Positions 17,218-26,225 are shown, counted from the stretch's first letter. The stretch: DNA of 64,000 nucleotides from Ramlibacter lithotrophicus (GCF_012184415.1 NZ_VTOX01000008.1:62001-126000); one strand, 5' to 3'. A program made the numbers and translations. Notes: a model not told the origin generated them from the sequence alone.

Positions 17218-17988
17218 TCACTTGTGGGTCCAGCTGGGCTGGCGCTTGGCCATGAAGGCAGCGAGGCCCTCATTGGCATCCTGGGTGCGCATGAGGCGGT
17301 CCAGATAGAGTCGTTCGACGTCGGCGAGACGCTGGCGCACGGCGGGCAGCATGGCGCCGCGCGCGGCGGCCAGGGCGCAGGCCAGCGCGGCGGCGCTGCG
17401 GTCCTGCAGGTGCTGCTCGAAATAGGACAGGGCTGCAGCCTCCGGGTCTGCGGCGACCACGTGCACCAGCCCGCAGGCCTGCGCCTCGGCGCCGTTGATC
17501 GACCGACCGGAGAAGAGCAAGTCCTCGGCCATCGCCTGGTTGACGCGGTACGGCAGCAGCACCGAGGCGGCCGGCGCAAAGACGCCCAGCTTGATCTCGG
17601 GCTGGCCGAGCTGCGCGTCGGCGGTGGCGAAGATCGGCCCGCCCGCCATCGCCAGTTCCAGCCCGCCGCCCAGGCACTGGCCGCGCACCGCGACCAGCAC
17701 CGGCGCCGGAAACTCCACCAGCTCGATCAGCAGCGCGTGCAGCGAGGCGAGCATCTGCGCGCAGTTGCCGGGCAGGTGCTCCTCGACGCTGGCGCCGAAA
17801 CTGAAGTGCGGCCCTTCCGCATCCAGCAGCACGCCGCGCAGCGTGTTGCGGCCGCGGTGCTCGCGCAGCGCCGCGTGCAGCGCCACGATCATTGCCGCGT
17901 CTACGATGTTGGCCTTGGGCCGGCCCAGGCGCAGGCGCAGCAGCGCGCCGTCGCGTTCGACCCAGACCTTGAGACACGATTCAGCCAT
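17218..17988 (-). CDS. dch: Cyclohexa-1,5-diene-1-carbonyl-CoA hydratase
   Basis: A 256-residue crotonase that adds water to the dienoyl-CoA made by benzoyl-CoA reductase, giving 6-hydroxycyclohex-1-ene-1-carbonyl-CoA. The N-terminal LKVWVERDGALLRLRLGRP and the following KANIVDAAMI are hallmark sequence of Dch, as are EGPHFSFGASVEEHLP and AVRGQCLGGGLELA (the oxyanion-hole Gly region). The start lies 12 nt after the stop of oah. It sits in the expected operon position between oah and bcrC. Confidence 0.92.
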   Translation of the reverse strand: MAESCLKVWVERDGALLRLRLGRPKANIVDAAMIVALHAALREHRGRNTLRGVLLDAEGPHFSFGASVEEHLPGNCAQMLASLHALLIELVEFPAPVLVAVRGQCLGGGLELAMAGGPIFATADAQLGQPEIKLGVFAPAASVLLPYRVNQAMAEDLLFSGRSINGAEAQACGLVHVVAADPEAAALSYFEQHLQDRSAAALACALAAARGAMLPAVRQRLADVERLYLDRLMRTQDANEGLAAFMAKRQPSWTHK

Positions 17989-17999
17989 GGAGTGGACCT

Positions 18000-19118
18000 T
18001 CAGCCTTTCTTCGGCTGGATCTGGTCGTGCAGCTTGTCCAGCCAGCTCTGGCCGGCGGCCAGCTTCTGGCGCAGGAGCACGAAATCGACTTCGCGGTCGT
18101 CCTTCGGGCCGTCGTTGAAGGCGGTGAAGCCGGCGCGGGCCTCGGTCATCATGTTGAGGGCCAGCCAGGCGCGCGAGCTTTCCTTGTTGCGGTCCCACAT
18201 CGCGAGCTTGGGCTTGCGCAGTTCCTCCACCGTCTTCAAGGTGCACTCGGGGAAGGTGAGCAGCATCTTGGCGCACAGCGCTTCGACCTTCTCGTCCAGC
18301 GCGGAGAGATCCACGGTGCCCCTGGCCATCAGCGCCTTGCCTTCCTTGGCCGCCTCGCCGGTCTTGGCCGAGCCGTACACCTTGCGGCCGTACTCGTCGA
18401 ACAGGCGCTGGGTCTCGACCATCGGGTTGGCGACGAACTTGCCGTCCACCTTCAGCGCGGGGGCGATGTCGGTGAGGATGCCCATGTCGTAGGCCTGGTG
18501 GGCCGAGAAAGGCTCGCACAGCACGCAGGCGGCCATCGCGCGCTCGGCGCCGACCATCAGCGGCAGGAAGTCGGTGGCGCCGCCGATCGGGGCCGAGCCG
18601 TGCTTGGGACCGGCCTGGCCGAACCGGGCGAGGTCGGAGGCGACGGAGAAGTCGCAGGCCATGCCGATCTCCTGGCCGCCGCCGATGCGCATGCCGTTGA
18701 CGCGACAGATCACCGGCTTGTCGGCCAGCAGCAGGGCCGTGACCATGTCGTTGAACAGGCGCAGGTACTGGCGATATTCCTGGGGCTGGCCGGCGTAGTA
18801 CTCGGCGTATTCCTTGGTGTTGCCGCCGGTGCAGAACGCCTTGTCGCCGGCGCCGGTCAGCACGATGCAATTGACGTCACGCGCGTTCGAGGCCGCGCGC
18901 AGCGCCAGGATCACGCCCTTGACCATGTCGGTCGTGTAGGAGTTGTACTGCGCCTGGTTGTCCAGGGTGATCCAGGCGTTGTACAGGCCGGGAACCACCG
19001 TGCCGTCCGGGCGCTTCGCCGGCTTCTTCTCGTAGCGGACCTGCGGCTTCGAGATATCGTCGACGATGTCGTGGTTCTTGAAGTCCAGCATGGGCGGGAA
19101 GCTGACGGGCGCGTTCAT
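18000..19118 (-). CDS. oah: 6-Oxocyclohex-1-ene-1-carbonyl-CoA hydrolase
   Basis: A 372-residue crotonase-family ring-opening enzyme that hydrates and hydrolyses 6-oxocyclohex-1-ene-1-carbonyl-CoA to 3-hydroxypimelyl-CoA. The family-specific N-terminal DISKPQVRYEKKP, the oxyanion-hole region GDKAFCTGGNTKEYAEYYAG and RVNGMRIGGGQEIGMACD are present. A C-terminal extension, longer than in normal crotonases, ends the protein. AAGGAGACC precedes the ATG. The gene lies directly downstream of had. Confidence 0.93.
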   Translation of the reverse strand: MNAPVSFPPMLDFKNHDIVDDISKPQVRYEKKPAKRPDGTVVPGLYNAWITLDNQAQYNSYTTDMVKGVILALRAASNARDVNCIVLTGAGDKAFCTGGNTKEYAEYYAGQPQEYRQYLRLFNDMVTALLLADKPVICRVNGMRIGGGQEIGMACDFSVASDLARFGQAGPKHGSAPIGGATDFLPLMVGAERAMAACVLCEPFSAHQAYDMGILTDIAPALKVDGKFVANPMVETQRLFDEYGRKVYGSAKTGEAAKEGKALMARGTVDLSALDEKVEALCAKMLLTFPECTLKTVEELRKPKLAMWDRNKESSRAWLALNMMTEARAGFTAFNDGPKDDREVDFVLLRQKLAAGQSWLDKLHDQIQPKKG

Positions 19119-19156
19119 AAGGTCTCCTTCGGGTTGACTCTCTCGGATGGGCGGCT

Positions 19157-20224
19157 TCAGTCGGGCACCAGCACGACCCGCTTGCGGATCTCGTGCTTGT
19201 GCACCGCGTCGAAAATGGCGTTGATCTGCGACAGCGGGTGCTTCTCGACGAAAGGCACCACCTGCACCTTCCCGTCCAGCACGAGGTCCAGCGCCGGGGC
19301 GTAGTACTCTGGCGGGCAGCCCCAGTTGCCGACGGCGCGGGCGTCGAACGCCATCAGGTTGGAAAGGCGCACTTCGACCTTGTCCATCGTGAAGCCGACC
19401 ACCGACAGCGTCGCGCCGTGCACCAGCAGGCCGAACGCCGTGAGCTGGCCGGGTGCGCTGCCGGAGCACTCGAAGATGAACCACTCGGTCTGCCGCAGCC
19501 CCTTCTCCCTGGCGAAGGCGACGACCGCCTGCTTGATGGCCTTCGCGTCGAGGGTGCGGCTGTTGAGGGTGAGCGAGGCGCCGTGCTCCGCCACGGCCGC
19601 CAGCTTGGCGTCGTCGATGTCGATCGCGACCACGGTGGCGCCGAACGCCCGCGCCACCTGCACGCAGTAGCCGCCGACCCCGCCGGCGCCGACGACGATG
19701 GCGAGGCTGCCGGGCGTGACGCCGGCCCGGCGCACGGCCTGGTACGGCGTGGTGAGGGCGTCGGCGACGATCGAGACCTGCGCCAGTTCGAGGCCGGCGC
19801 GCTGCAGGCGGTCCAGGTCCACTTCGCACAGGCCGCGGGCCGGCACCACGATGTGCGAGGCGAAGCCGCCCTGGATGTCGTTGCCGGGCATCTTCTGGGC
19901 GCGGCAGATCGTCGCGTGACCGCGCTTGCAGAGGTCGCATTCGCCGCAGGGCAGCACGGCCGGGACGATGACCGAGCGGCCGACCCAGGCCTGCGCGCCT
20001 GCACCGGCTTCCACGACGCGGCCGCTGATCTCGTGGCCCAGCGCGAGCGGCAGCGGCTGGTTGGTCCGCACGCCGTCGTAGTAGTAGCCGAGGTCGGTGT
20101 GGCAGACGCCGCAGCCGGCGATCTGCACCACCACCTCGCCGGGGCCGGGTGCGGCCGTGAACGCGGCGCGCACCAGCGGCGCCTTGGGGGCCGTCATCAG
20201 CCAGCGGTGTGCTTCGATGCTCAT
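19157..20224 (-). CDS. had: 6-Hydroxycyclohex-1-ene-1-carbonyl-CoA dehydrogenase
   Basis: A 355-residue zinc-type medium-chain dehydrogenase. Catalytic zinc ligands lie in [10 protein letters not shown] and GHE, structural zinc ligands in [15 protein letters not shown], and the NAD-binding loop is GAGGVGGY. It oxidises the hydroxy group formed by Dch, with NAD as acceptor. The ATG at 20224 is preferred to an ATG six codons upstream, because the AAAGG in that upstream segment then serves as ribosome binding site. It is the first gene of the benzoyl-CoA operon. Confidence 0.92.
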   Translation of the reverse strand: MSIEAHRWLMTAPKAPLVRAAFTAAPGPGEVVVQIAGCGVCHTDLGYYYDGVRTNQPLPLALGHEISGRVVEAGAGAQAWVGRSVIVPAVLPCGECDLCKRGHATICRAQKMPGNDIQGGFASHIVVPARGLCEVDLDRLQRAGLELAQVSIVADALTTPYQAVRRAGVTPGSLAIVVGAGGVGGYCVQVARAFGATVVAIDIDDAKLAAVAEHGASLTLNSRTLDAKAIKQAVVAFAREKGLRQTEWFIFECSGSAPGQLTAFGLLVHGATLSVVGFTMDKVEVRLSNLMAFDARAVGNWGCPPEYYAPALDLVLDGKVQVVPFVEKHPLSQINAIFDAVHKHEIRKRVVLVPD

Positions 20225-20290
20225 GTGGAAAGCGCCTTTCATCGCGGAGCGGGCCTTGCGGTCCCGGGGAAAAACCGGAGGTCCTGCGGG

Positions 20291-20318
20291 GTAATATGGT
20301 AAAGCGGTACCAAATTAC
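20291..20318. promoter_or_regulatory. 28-bp two-part palindrome, candidate operator
   Basis: Outer arms GTAAT (20291-20295) and ATTAC (20314-20318) and inner arms TGGTA (20297-20301) and TACCA (20308-20312) are perfectly symmetric around AAGCGG. It lies in the 207-bp divergent had/korA region, 66 nt before had. The size and symmetry suit a dimeric or tetrameric repressor. No regulator gene for it is identifiable nearby. Confidence 0.5.
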
Positions 20319-20357
20319 GTGTTTGAGGGATTCTGGGGAGCTTTTCCGGAGGGCTCC

Positions 20358-20371
20358 TTGATCCACGTCAA
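20358..20371 (+). promoter_or_regulatory. FNR-like box upstream of korA
   Basis: TTGATCCACGTCAA differs from TTGAT-N4-ATCAA at one position. Its centre is 67 nt before the korA start codon, so a class II start site 41.5 bp downstream would leave a leader of about 26 nt. Anaerobic activation of the benzoyl-CoA genes by an FNR-type protein (AcpR in Azoarcus) is known and would fit. Confidence 0.55.
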
Positions 20372-20431
20372 GGTATCGCCGGCCGTCGGCGGTGTTTACT
20401 GCACCCCACTCACACGTAGCAGGAGACATGC

Positions 20432-22225
20432 GTGGACGCATCAACACACACACGAGCCGGGCAGTCAGCCGACCGACCACCCCCCCAGGCGCAAGCCGGC
20501 CTCTCGATCGCCATCGCCGGCAGCGGCGGCAGCGGCGTCATGACCGCCGGCACGCTGCTGCTGGAGGCGGCCGCGCAGGCGGGCCTGTACGGCCTCATGG
20601 TGCGCACCAGCGGCCCGCAGATCCGCGGCGGCGAGGCGGCCGCGCTGCTGCGGCTCGCGCCGACCCCGGTCGAGTCGCTCGACGACCGTTTCGACCTGCT
20701 GCTGGCCGTGGACTGGCAGAACATCCACCGCTTCGCCGACGAGATCCCGCTGCATGCCGGCAGCCTGCTGATCGGTGACGCCGAGGGCGGCGAGGTGCCG
20801 GAGGTGTTCGTGCGCACCGGGGCCAGGACGGTGGCCCTGCCGCTCAAGAAGATGGCCAAGGGCCTGGCCGGCAGCTGGATCAACATGCTGGCGCTGGGCA
20901 TCGCCGGCGCTGTGGCAGGCATTCCGGTGCAAGCGCTCGAAGGGGCCGTGCGCCGCGGGTGGAAGCGTCCGGAAGCGGCGCTGCTGGCCAACCTGGCGGC
21001 GGTGCGCGAAGGCATGGCGGCGGCCGAGGGCCTGTCCAGCCTGCCGAAGATCAAGGCCGGGCCCGCCACCGAAGGCCGCTGGGTGCTCTCCGGCAACGAA
21101 GGCGCGGGCTACGGCGCGCTGCGCGGCGGCGTGCGCTTCGTGGCGGCCTACCCGATCACGCCGGCCACCGAGCTGCTGGAGTGGATGGCGCCGGCGCTGC
21201 AGAAGGTCGGCGGGACGCTGCTGCAGGCCGAGGACGAGCTGGCCTCGGTCAACATGATCATCGGCGCCTCCTACGGCGGCGTGCCGTCGCTCACGGCCAC
21301 CGCCGGGCCCGGGCTCGCGCTCATGACCGAAGGCATCGGCCTGGCCGTCGCGGCCGAGGTCCCCATCGTCGTCGTGGACGTCATGCGCGGCGGTCCGTCC
21401 ACCGGCATCCCGGCCAAGAGCGAGCAGAGCGACCTGTCGTTTGCCGTCAGCGGCCTGCACGGCGACGCGCCGCGGCTGGTGCTGGCACCGAGCTCGATCT
21501 CCGACTGCGTCGCGACCACGCAATGGGCGGTGGAACTCGCCGAAACGCTGCAGGCGCCGGCGATCGTGCTGTCGGACCAGTTCATGGGGCAGTCGCGCGC
21601 GATCGTCGAGAGGCCGGCGCTGCGGCCGGGAGGCGCGCAGCGGCTCACCGTGGAGGCCGGCACGCCCGAGTACAAGCGCTACCGCGACACCGAGTCCGGG
21701 GTCTCGCCGATGGCGATTCCCGGCACTCCCGGCGTGGTCTACACGGCGGACGGCCTCGAGCACACCGAGGGCGCGATCCCGAGCAGCCAGGCGCGCGACC
21801 ACACGATCCAGCTCGACAAGCGCGAGCGCAAGCTGCTGCGCCACGACTACGGCAGCCGCTGGGCCGACGTCGAAGGCGACGCTGCGCTGGCGGTGATCAC
21901 CTTCGGCTCCGCCACCGGCCCGGTGCGCGAAGCGGTGCGGCGCGCCGCGGCGCAGGGAGTGGCTGTGCGGCTGGTCGTGCTGCGCCTGCTGGCGCCGGTG
22001 CAGCAGGCGGCGTTCGATGCCGCGCTGGCCGGCGTCGCGCGGGTGATGGTGATCGAGCAGAACCACGGCGCGCAGCTGCTGCGGTACCTGCGCGGGGTGG
22101 TGGACCTGCCGTCCCGTCCCGACAGCTTCCACCGGCCCGGTCCGCTGCCGCTGCGGCCGGCCGAGGTCTGCGCCGCGCTCCTCGAGTGGGCCGGCGCCAC
22201 AACCCAAGCGAAGGAGACGGTATGA
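20432..22225 (+). CDS. korA: 2-Oxoglutarate:ferredoxin oxidoreductase, fused gamma-alpha subunit
   Basis: A 597-residue protein with the gamma domain first (IAGSGGSGVMTAGTLLLEAA, about residues 25-195) and the pyrimidine-binding alpha domain after it (GNEGAGYGALRGG, then AAYPITPATELLEWMA). It oxidises 2-oxoglutarate to succinyl-CoA and reduces ferredoxin, recycling the donor for benzoyl-CoA reductase; this role is known for Thauera. The GTG at 20432 is the start: AGGAG lies six bases upstream, while the ATG at 20428 is in another frame. It is co-transcribed with korB. Confidence 0.88.
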   Translation: MDASTHTRAGQSADRPPPQAQAGLSIAIAGSGGSGVMTAGTLLLEAAAQAGLYGLMVRTSGPQIRGGEAAALLRLAPTPVESLDDRFDLLLAVDWQNIHRFADEIPLHAGSLLIGDAEGGEVPEVFVRTGARTVALPLKKMAKGLAGSWINMLALGIAGAVAGIPVQALEGAVRRGWKRPEAALLANLAAVREGMAAAEGLSSLPKIKAGPATEGRWVLSGNEGAGYGALRGGVRFVAAYPITPATELLEWMAPALQKVGGTLLQAEDELASVNMIIGASYGGVPSLTATAGPGLALMTEGIGLAVAAEVPIVVVDVMRGGPSTGIPAKSEQSDLSFAVSGLHGDAPRLVLAPSSISDCVATTQWAVELAETLQAPAIVLSDQFMGQSRAIVERPALRPGGAQRLTVEAGTPEYKRYRDTESGVSPMAIPGTPGVVYTADGLEHTEGAIPSSQARDHTIQLDKRERKLLRHDYGSRWADVEGDAALAVITFGSATGPVREAVRRAAAQGVAVRLVVLRLLAPVQQAAFDAALAGVARVMVIEQNHGAQLLRYLRGVVDLPSRPDSFHRPGPLPLRPAEVCAALLEWAGATTQAKETV

Positions 22226-23058
22226 GCGACATGGTCGAAGCCCCGGCGCTCACACCAGCGCAGTACAAGTCCGGCTACAAGCCGATCTGGTGTCCCGGCT
22301 GCGGTGACTACACCGTGCTGGCCTCGGTCACCAAGGCATTGGCGCAGCTGCAGCGCCCGCCGCACGAAGTGGCGGTGGTGTCCGGCATCGGCTGCTCGTC
22401 GCGAATCCCCGCCTACACCTCGTGCTACGGCTTCCACGGCGTGCACGGCCGGTCGCTCGCGGCCGCCACCGGGTTGAAGGTCGCGCGCCCCGAGCTGACG
22501 GTGCTGGTCGCCAGCGGCGACGGCGACGGCTACTCGATCGGCGGCAACCACTTCCTGCACGCGTGCCGCCGCAACGTCGACCTGACCTACATCGTCATGG
22601 ACAACCACGTGTACGGCATGACCAAAGGCCAGGCCTCGCCGACCACCGAACCGGACTGGGACAACAAGCTGTCGCCCGGCGGCACCGGCATCCGGTCGTT
22701 CCACCCGCTCGTGATCGCGCTCGCATCCGGCGCCAACTTCGTGGCGCGCGCCTTCTCGGGCGACCAGAACGGCACCGCGGACATCATCGCCCAGGCGATC
22801 CGGCACCCCGGCTTCTCCTTCGTCGAGATCCTGAGCCCCTGCGTCACGTTCCGGCCCGAGCAGCGCGACTGGAAGAACCTGGTGCACCCGGCGGCGGTGG
22901 AGCACACCGACGACGCCGCGCGGGCGGCCCGCCGCATCATGACCGACGACGGCTTCAACATCGGCGTGCTGTACGCCGGCAACCGCCCGGTCTATCCGGG
23001 TGGCGCGGTGGCCGCGAAACAGTCGGTCGCCGACCTCGAAGCGGAGTTCGCGCTGTGA
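22222..23058 (+). CDS. korB: 2-Oxoglutarate:ferredoxin oxidoreductase, beta subunit
   Basis: A 278-residue thiamine-diphosphate subunit. IWCPGCGDYTVL near residue 24 holds two cluster cysteines, SGIGCSSRIPAY follows, and the diphosphate/magnesium site is GDGDGYSIGGNHFLH near residue 99. A further conserved Cys lies in EILSPCVTF. It overlaps the korA stop by 4 nt and completes the KorAB enzyme, which lacks a separate ferredoxin-type delta subunit. Confidence 0.88.
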   Translation: MSDMVEAPALTPAQYKSGYKPIWCPGCGDYTVLASVTKALAQLQRPPHEVAVVSGIGCSSRIPAYTSCYGFHGVHGRSLAAATGLKVARPELTVLVASGDGDGYSIGGNHFLHACRRNVDLTYIVMDNHVYGMTKGQASPTTEPDWDNKLSPGGTGIRSFHPLVIALASGANFVARAFSGDQNGTADIIAQAIRHPGFSFVEILSPCVTFRPEQRDWKNLVHPAAVEHTDDAARAARRIMTDDGFNIGVLYAGNRPVYPGGAVAAKQSVADLEAEFAL

Positions 23059-23588
23059 GCGCCGCCGCCGGCCCGGCGCTGCCGGAACTGACCCTGGAGC
23101 AGTTCATGGCGCAGGCCTACGCCATGGAGCTGGAAGCGGTGGAGCGCTACACCGAATTCGCCGACATGCTGGAGACGGCGAACAACCCGGAGGTGGCGGC
23201 ACTGTTCCGCACCATGGCCGGCTACGAGACGAAGCACGCCGAGCAGATCCTGGCGCAGATGGGTTGGACGCAGGCGCCGCCGCCGCCGCCCGGCCTGCTC
23301 ACGGCCCCCGGCATGGAGGCGCCCGAGGCGATGCCGATCGACGAGGCGCACTACCTGATGCGGCCGTGGCACGCGCTGCAACTCGCGCTGGCGGCGGAGC
23401 GGCGGGCGCAGGCCTTCTTCGCCCTGCTGGCGCGCATGGCGACGACCGAGCCGGTGCGCAAGGCGGCGCTGGAGCTGCAGGCCGAGGAGGCCGAGCACGT
23501 CGCGCTGGTGCAGGCGTGGCTGGCGAAGGTGCCCGCGCCTGACCAGGACTGGGCCGTGGATCCCGATCCGCCGCGTTACACAGACTGA
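23055..23588 (+). CDS. Rubrerythrin-like di-iron protein of the kor/pad operon
   Basis: A 177-residue ferritin-like four-helix protein. Candidate di-iron ligands are E27 or E30 and E58-x2-H61 in the first pair of helices, then E115 and E145-x2-H148 in the second; a proline-rich linker (residues 74-79) separates the halves. It lacks a rubredoxin domain. It starts at a GTG overlapping the korB stop, so it is translationally coupled to the oxidoreductase. A likely role is peroxide or oxygen protection of the very oxygen-sensitive iron-sulfur enzymes encoded around it; this is inference. Confidence 0.7.
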   Translation: MSAAAGPALPELTLEQFMAQAYAMELEAVERYTEFADMLETANNPEVAALFRTMAGYETKHAEQILAQMGWTQAPPPPPGLLTAPGMEAPEAMPIDEAHYLMRPWHALQLALAAERRAQAFFALLARMATTEPVRKAALELQAEEAEHVALVQAWLAKVPAPDQDWAVDPDPPRYTD

Positions 23589-23598
23589 AGGATTCGTG

Positions 23599-24003
23599 AT
23601 GAAGACATTGCTCCCCGAGGGGTGGGCGGCGCCGATCGGCTACGCCAACGGCATCGAGGTCGAGGCGGGCCGGATCGTGTTCGTCGCCGGCCAGGTCGGC
23701 TGGGACGCGCAGCAGCGCTTCGCGTCCGAGGACATCGTGCCGCAGTTCGACCAGGCGCTGGTCAACATCCTGGCGGTGCTGGCGCTGTCCGGCGCCGGTC
23801 CGCGGCACATCTGCCGCATGACGGCCTATTGCTGCGACAAGCCGGCCTACATGGCGGCGCGGCGCGACCTCGGGGCGATCTGGAAGCGGCGCATGGGCAG
23901 CCACTACCCGGCGATGAGCATGATCTTCGTCGCGGACCTGCTCGACCACCCGGCCAAGATCGAACTCGAGGCCACCGCCGTGCTGCCGCGCAGCGGCGGC
24001 TGA
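23599..24003 (+). CDS. RidA family protein
   Basis: A 134-residue YjgF/YER057c/UK114-type protein: GIEVEAGRIVFVAGQVGWDAQ, then a helix with QFDQALVNILAVLALSGAG and a C-terminal ... IELEATAVLP. The usual Arg of canonical RidA is replaced in context (CRMTAYCCDK), so imine deaminase activity is uncertain. Relatives occur in aromatic CoA-pathway clusters. An ATG at 23599 follows a GTG at 23596; ATG is chosen. Confidence 0.75.
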   Translation: MKTLLPEGWAAPIGYANGIEVEAGRIVFVAGQVGWDAQQRFASEDIVPQFDQALVNILAVLALSGAGPRHICRMTAYCCDKPAYMAARRDLGAIWKRRMGSHYPAMSMIFVADLLDHPAKIELEATAVLPRSGG

Positions 24004-24018
24004 AGGGAAACGGGAACC

Positions 24019-24576
24019 ATGCTGCAGATCATCATCCAGGGCCGCGGCGGCCAGGGCGCGCAGACCGCCGGCAACCTGCTGGCCAAGGCCTATTTCAACG
24101 AGGGCCGCCAGGTGCAGGCCTTCGCCAGTTACGGCGGGGCGCGCCGCGGAACGCCCGTCAGCTCCTTCCTGCGCGTGGACGACAAGCCGGTGCGGCTGCG
24201 CTGCGACATCGAGCGGGCCGACGCGATCCTGTGCTTCGACGCGAGCCTGCTGCAAGGCGCGTTGCTGGCCGCCGCGCACGCCCAGACGCTGATCGTCGTG
24301 AACTCGGCGCGCAGCCCGGCCGAGTTCCGCACGGCGCTGCCCGGCTACCGCGTGGTGCCGGTGGACGGGCTCGCGATCTCGCGCCAGGCGGGCCTCGGCC
24401 GCATCGTCAACTCGGCGCTGCTCGGCGGCCTGGCCCGCGCCGTCGGCGATCCGCCGCTGGAGGTGCTCGAGCGCCTGCTGCAGGCGGAATCGCCGAAGCT
24501 GCGCGACGAGAACGTCGCCGCGTGCATCGCCGGCTACCGCGCCGTGGAAGCGCAGCTCACCGAGGCAGCCGCATGA
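24019..24576 (+). CDS. padE: 2-Oxoacid:acceptor oxidoreductase gamma subunit, phenylglyoxylate dehydrogenase-type
   Basis: A 185-residue gamma subunit: GRGGQGAQTAGNLLAKAYF near residue 9, FASYGGARRGTPVSSFLR and a C-terminal helix. With the next three genes it forms a complete four-protein thiamine-diphosphate oxidoreductase, with subunits gamma, a flavoprotein/delta fusion, alpha and beta. Because padBCD and a phenylacetate-CoA ligase are elsewhere in the window, the most likely reaction is phenylglyoxylate plus CoA plus NAD to benzoyl-CoA, CO2 and NADH. Another 2-oxoacid substrate is possible. Confidence 0.7.
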   Translation: MLQIIIQGRGGQGAQTAGNLLAKAYFNEGRQVQAFASYGGARRGTPVSSFLRVDDKPVRLRCDIERADAILCFDASLLQGALLAAAHAQTLIVVNSARSPAEFRTALPGYRVVPVDGLAISRQAGLGRIVNSALLGGLARAVGDPPLEVLERLLQAESPKLRDENVAACIAGYRAVEAQLTEAAA

Positions 24577-26225
24577 ACGCCCCCATGTTGCCCCCGACCA
24601 CCTGGACCACCGGCAGCACCGAGGTCTTCAAGACCGGCACCTGGCGCGCGCAGCTGCCGCACTACGTCAAGCCGCCGTCGCCCTGCCACCAGGCGTGCCC
24701 GGTCAACGGCGAGATCGCGAACTGGATCGGCCTGGCCCACAAGCGCGATTTCCGCGGCGCCTGGGAAGTGCTGGCGATCAACAATCCCTTCCCGGCGATC
24801 GCCGGCCGGATCTGCCACCACCCGTGCGAATCGGCCTGCAACCGCGGCGCCCACGACGAGTCGGTGTCGATCTGCAAGCTCGAACGCCTGGTCGGCGACA
24901 TGGCGCTGGAGCAGGGCTGGGCCTTCCAGCCGCCGCCCGAGGAGCGCGAAGGCCATGTCGCCATCGTCGGCGGCGGGCCGTCGGGCCTGTCGGCGGCGTA
25001 CCAGCTGCGGCGGCGCGGCTGGCGGGTGACGATCTACGAACAGCAGGATGAACTCGGCGGGCTGATGCGCTACGGCATCCCCTCCTATCGCCTGTCGCGC
25101 AAGATCCTGGATGGCGAGATCAACCGCATCGTCGCGATGGGCGTGCAGGTCAAGCGCAAGAAGCTTGGCGGCATCGTCGACCTCGAGAAGCTGAGGGCCA
25201 GCCACGAGGCGGTGTACCTCGCGCTCGGCGCAGGCCGGCCGAAGCGCCTTCCGCAACTGCCGGCCAAGGCGCCATGGCTGATGGACGGCGCGCAATACCT
25301 CGCCCGCAGCAATGCCGGCACGCCGCCGGAACTCGGACGGCGGGTGGTGGTGATCGGTGGCGGGAGCGCGGCCATCGACGCGGCCCGCAGCGCCAGGCGC
25401 GCCGGGCACGACGTCACGATGCTGGCGCTGGAGAGCGCCGGCCAACTGCCGGCGCAGCGCGACGAAGTGACCGAGGCGCTGGAGGAGGGCATCACGCTGG
25501 TGGACGGCGCGATGCTCAAGGAAGTCAAGCCAGCCAACGGCCAGGGCATCGTCCTGACCTGCCAGAAGGTGCGCTTCGTCGCCGGCGCGGTGCGCGGCCA
25601 GTTCACGGTGGAGCCGGTGGACGGCGCCGAGTTCACGCTGGCGGCCAACGCCATCGTGACCTCGATCGGCGCCGACCCGGACCTGGGCGACCTGGCGGCG
25701 GCGATCCCGTCGCAGCGCGGGCTGTTCGTCGCCGATCGGCACAGCCAGGCGACCGGCGCGGACAAGGTGTGGGCCGGCGGCGACGTGGCGAGCATGGCGC
25801 GCTTCGTCACGGAGGCGGTCGGAATGGGCAAGCGCGCCGCGATCGACATCGACCGTGCGCTGCGCAGCGAGGCGGCGAGCCAGGCGCAGGCGCTGCCGGC
25901 GGTCGGGCTGGACGCGATCGCGCTGCACTACCACCCGAAGACCGCGCGGGCGCAGGCCCAGGTGCGGCCGGCCGCCGACCGCCTGGCCAACGGGCTCGAA
26001 GTGCAGCTCGGGCTGGAGCTGGAGCAGGCGCTGGCGGAGGCCGGCCGCTGCTTCTCCTGCGGCACCTGCACCAACTGCGACAACTGCTTCCACTATTGCC
26101 CGGACCTCGCCATCCGACGCGTCGACGGCGGGTACGAGGTACTGACCGACTACTGCAAGGGCTGCGGCATGTGCGTGAAGGAATGTCCCACCGGCTCGAT
26201 CACCATGCGTGAGGAAATTCGATGA
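24573..26225 (+). CDS. GltD-like NAD(P)/FAD flavoprotein fused to a 2[4Fe-4S] delta domain (PadH-PadF fusion)
   Basis: A 550-residue protein in three parts. The N-terminal region has cysteines CHQAC (38-42) and, further on, CHHPCESAC, as in glutamate-synthase small subunits. Then come an FAD site (GGGPSG near residue 132) and an NAD(P) site (GGGSAAID near residue 264). The last 60 residues hold two ferredoxin motifs (CFSCGTCTNCDNCFHYC and CKGCGMCVKEC). In Azoarcus the NAD-reducing and ferredoxin-type subunits of phenylglyoxylate dehydrogenase are separate. Here they appear joined, giving direct transfer from the thiamine subunits to NAD. The start overlaps the padE stop. Confidence 0.75.
   Translation: MNAPMLPPTTWTTGSTEVFKTGTWRAQLPHYVKPPSPCHQACPVNGEIANWIGLAHKRDFRGAWEVLAINNPFPAIAGRICHHPCESACNRGAHDESVSICKLERLVGDMALEQGWAFQPPPEEREGHVAIVGGGPSGLSAAYQLRRRGWRVTIYEQQDELGGLMRYGIPSYRLSRKILDGEINRIVAMGVQVKRKKLGGIVDLEKLRASHEAVYLALGAGRPKRLPQLPAKAPWLMDGAQYLARSNAGTPPELGRRVVVIGGGSAAIDAARSARRAGHDVTMLALESAGQLPAQRDEVTEALEEGITLVDGAMLKEVKPANGQGIVLTCQKVRFVAGAVRGQFTVEPVDGAEFTLAANAIVTSIGADPDLGDLAAAIPSQRGLFVADRHSQATGADKVWAGGDVASMARFVTEAVGMGKRAAIDIDRALRSEAASQAQALPAVGLDAIALHYHPKTARAQAQVRPAADRLANGLEVQLGLELEQALAEAGRCFSCGTCTNCDNCFHYCPDLAIRRVDGGYEVLTDYCKGCGMCVKECPTGSITMREEIR

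Noticed and set aside
20428..20778. ATG start at 20428 just after AGGAGAC
   Set aside because: It opens a frame with no domain content. The GTG four bases later is in the KorA frame and is still at a proper distance from AGGAG.
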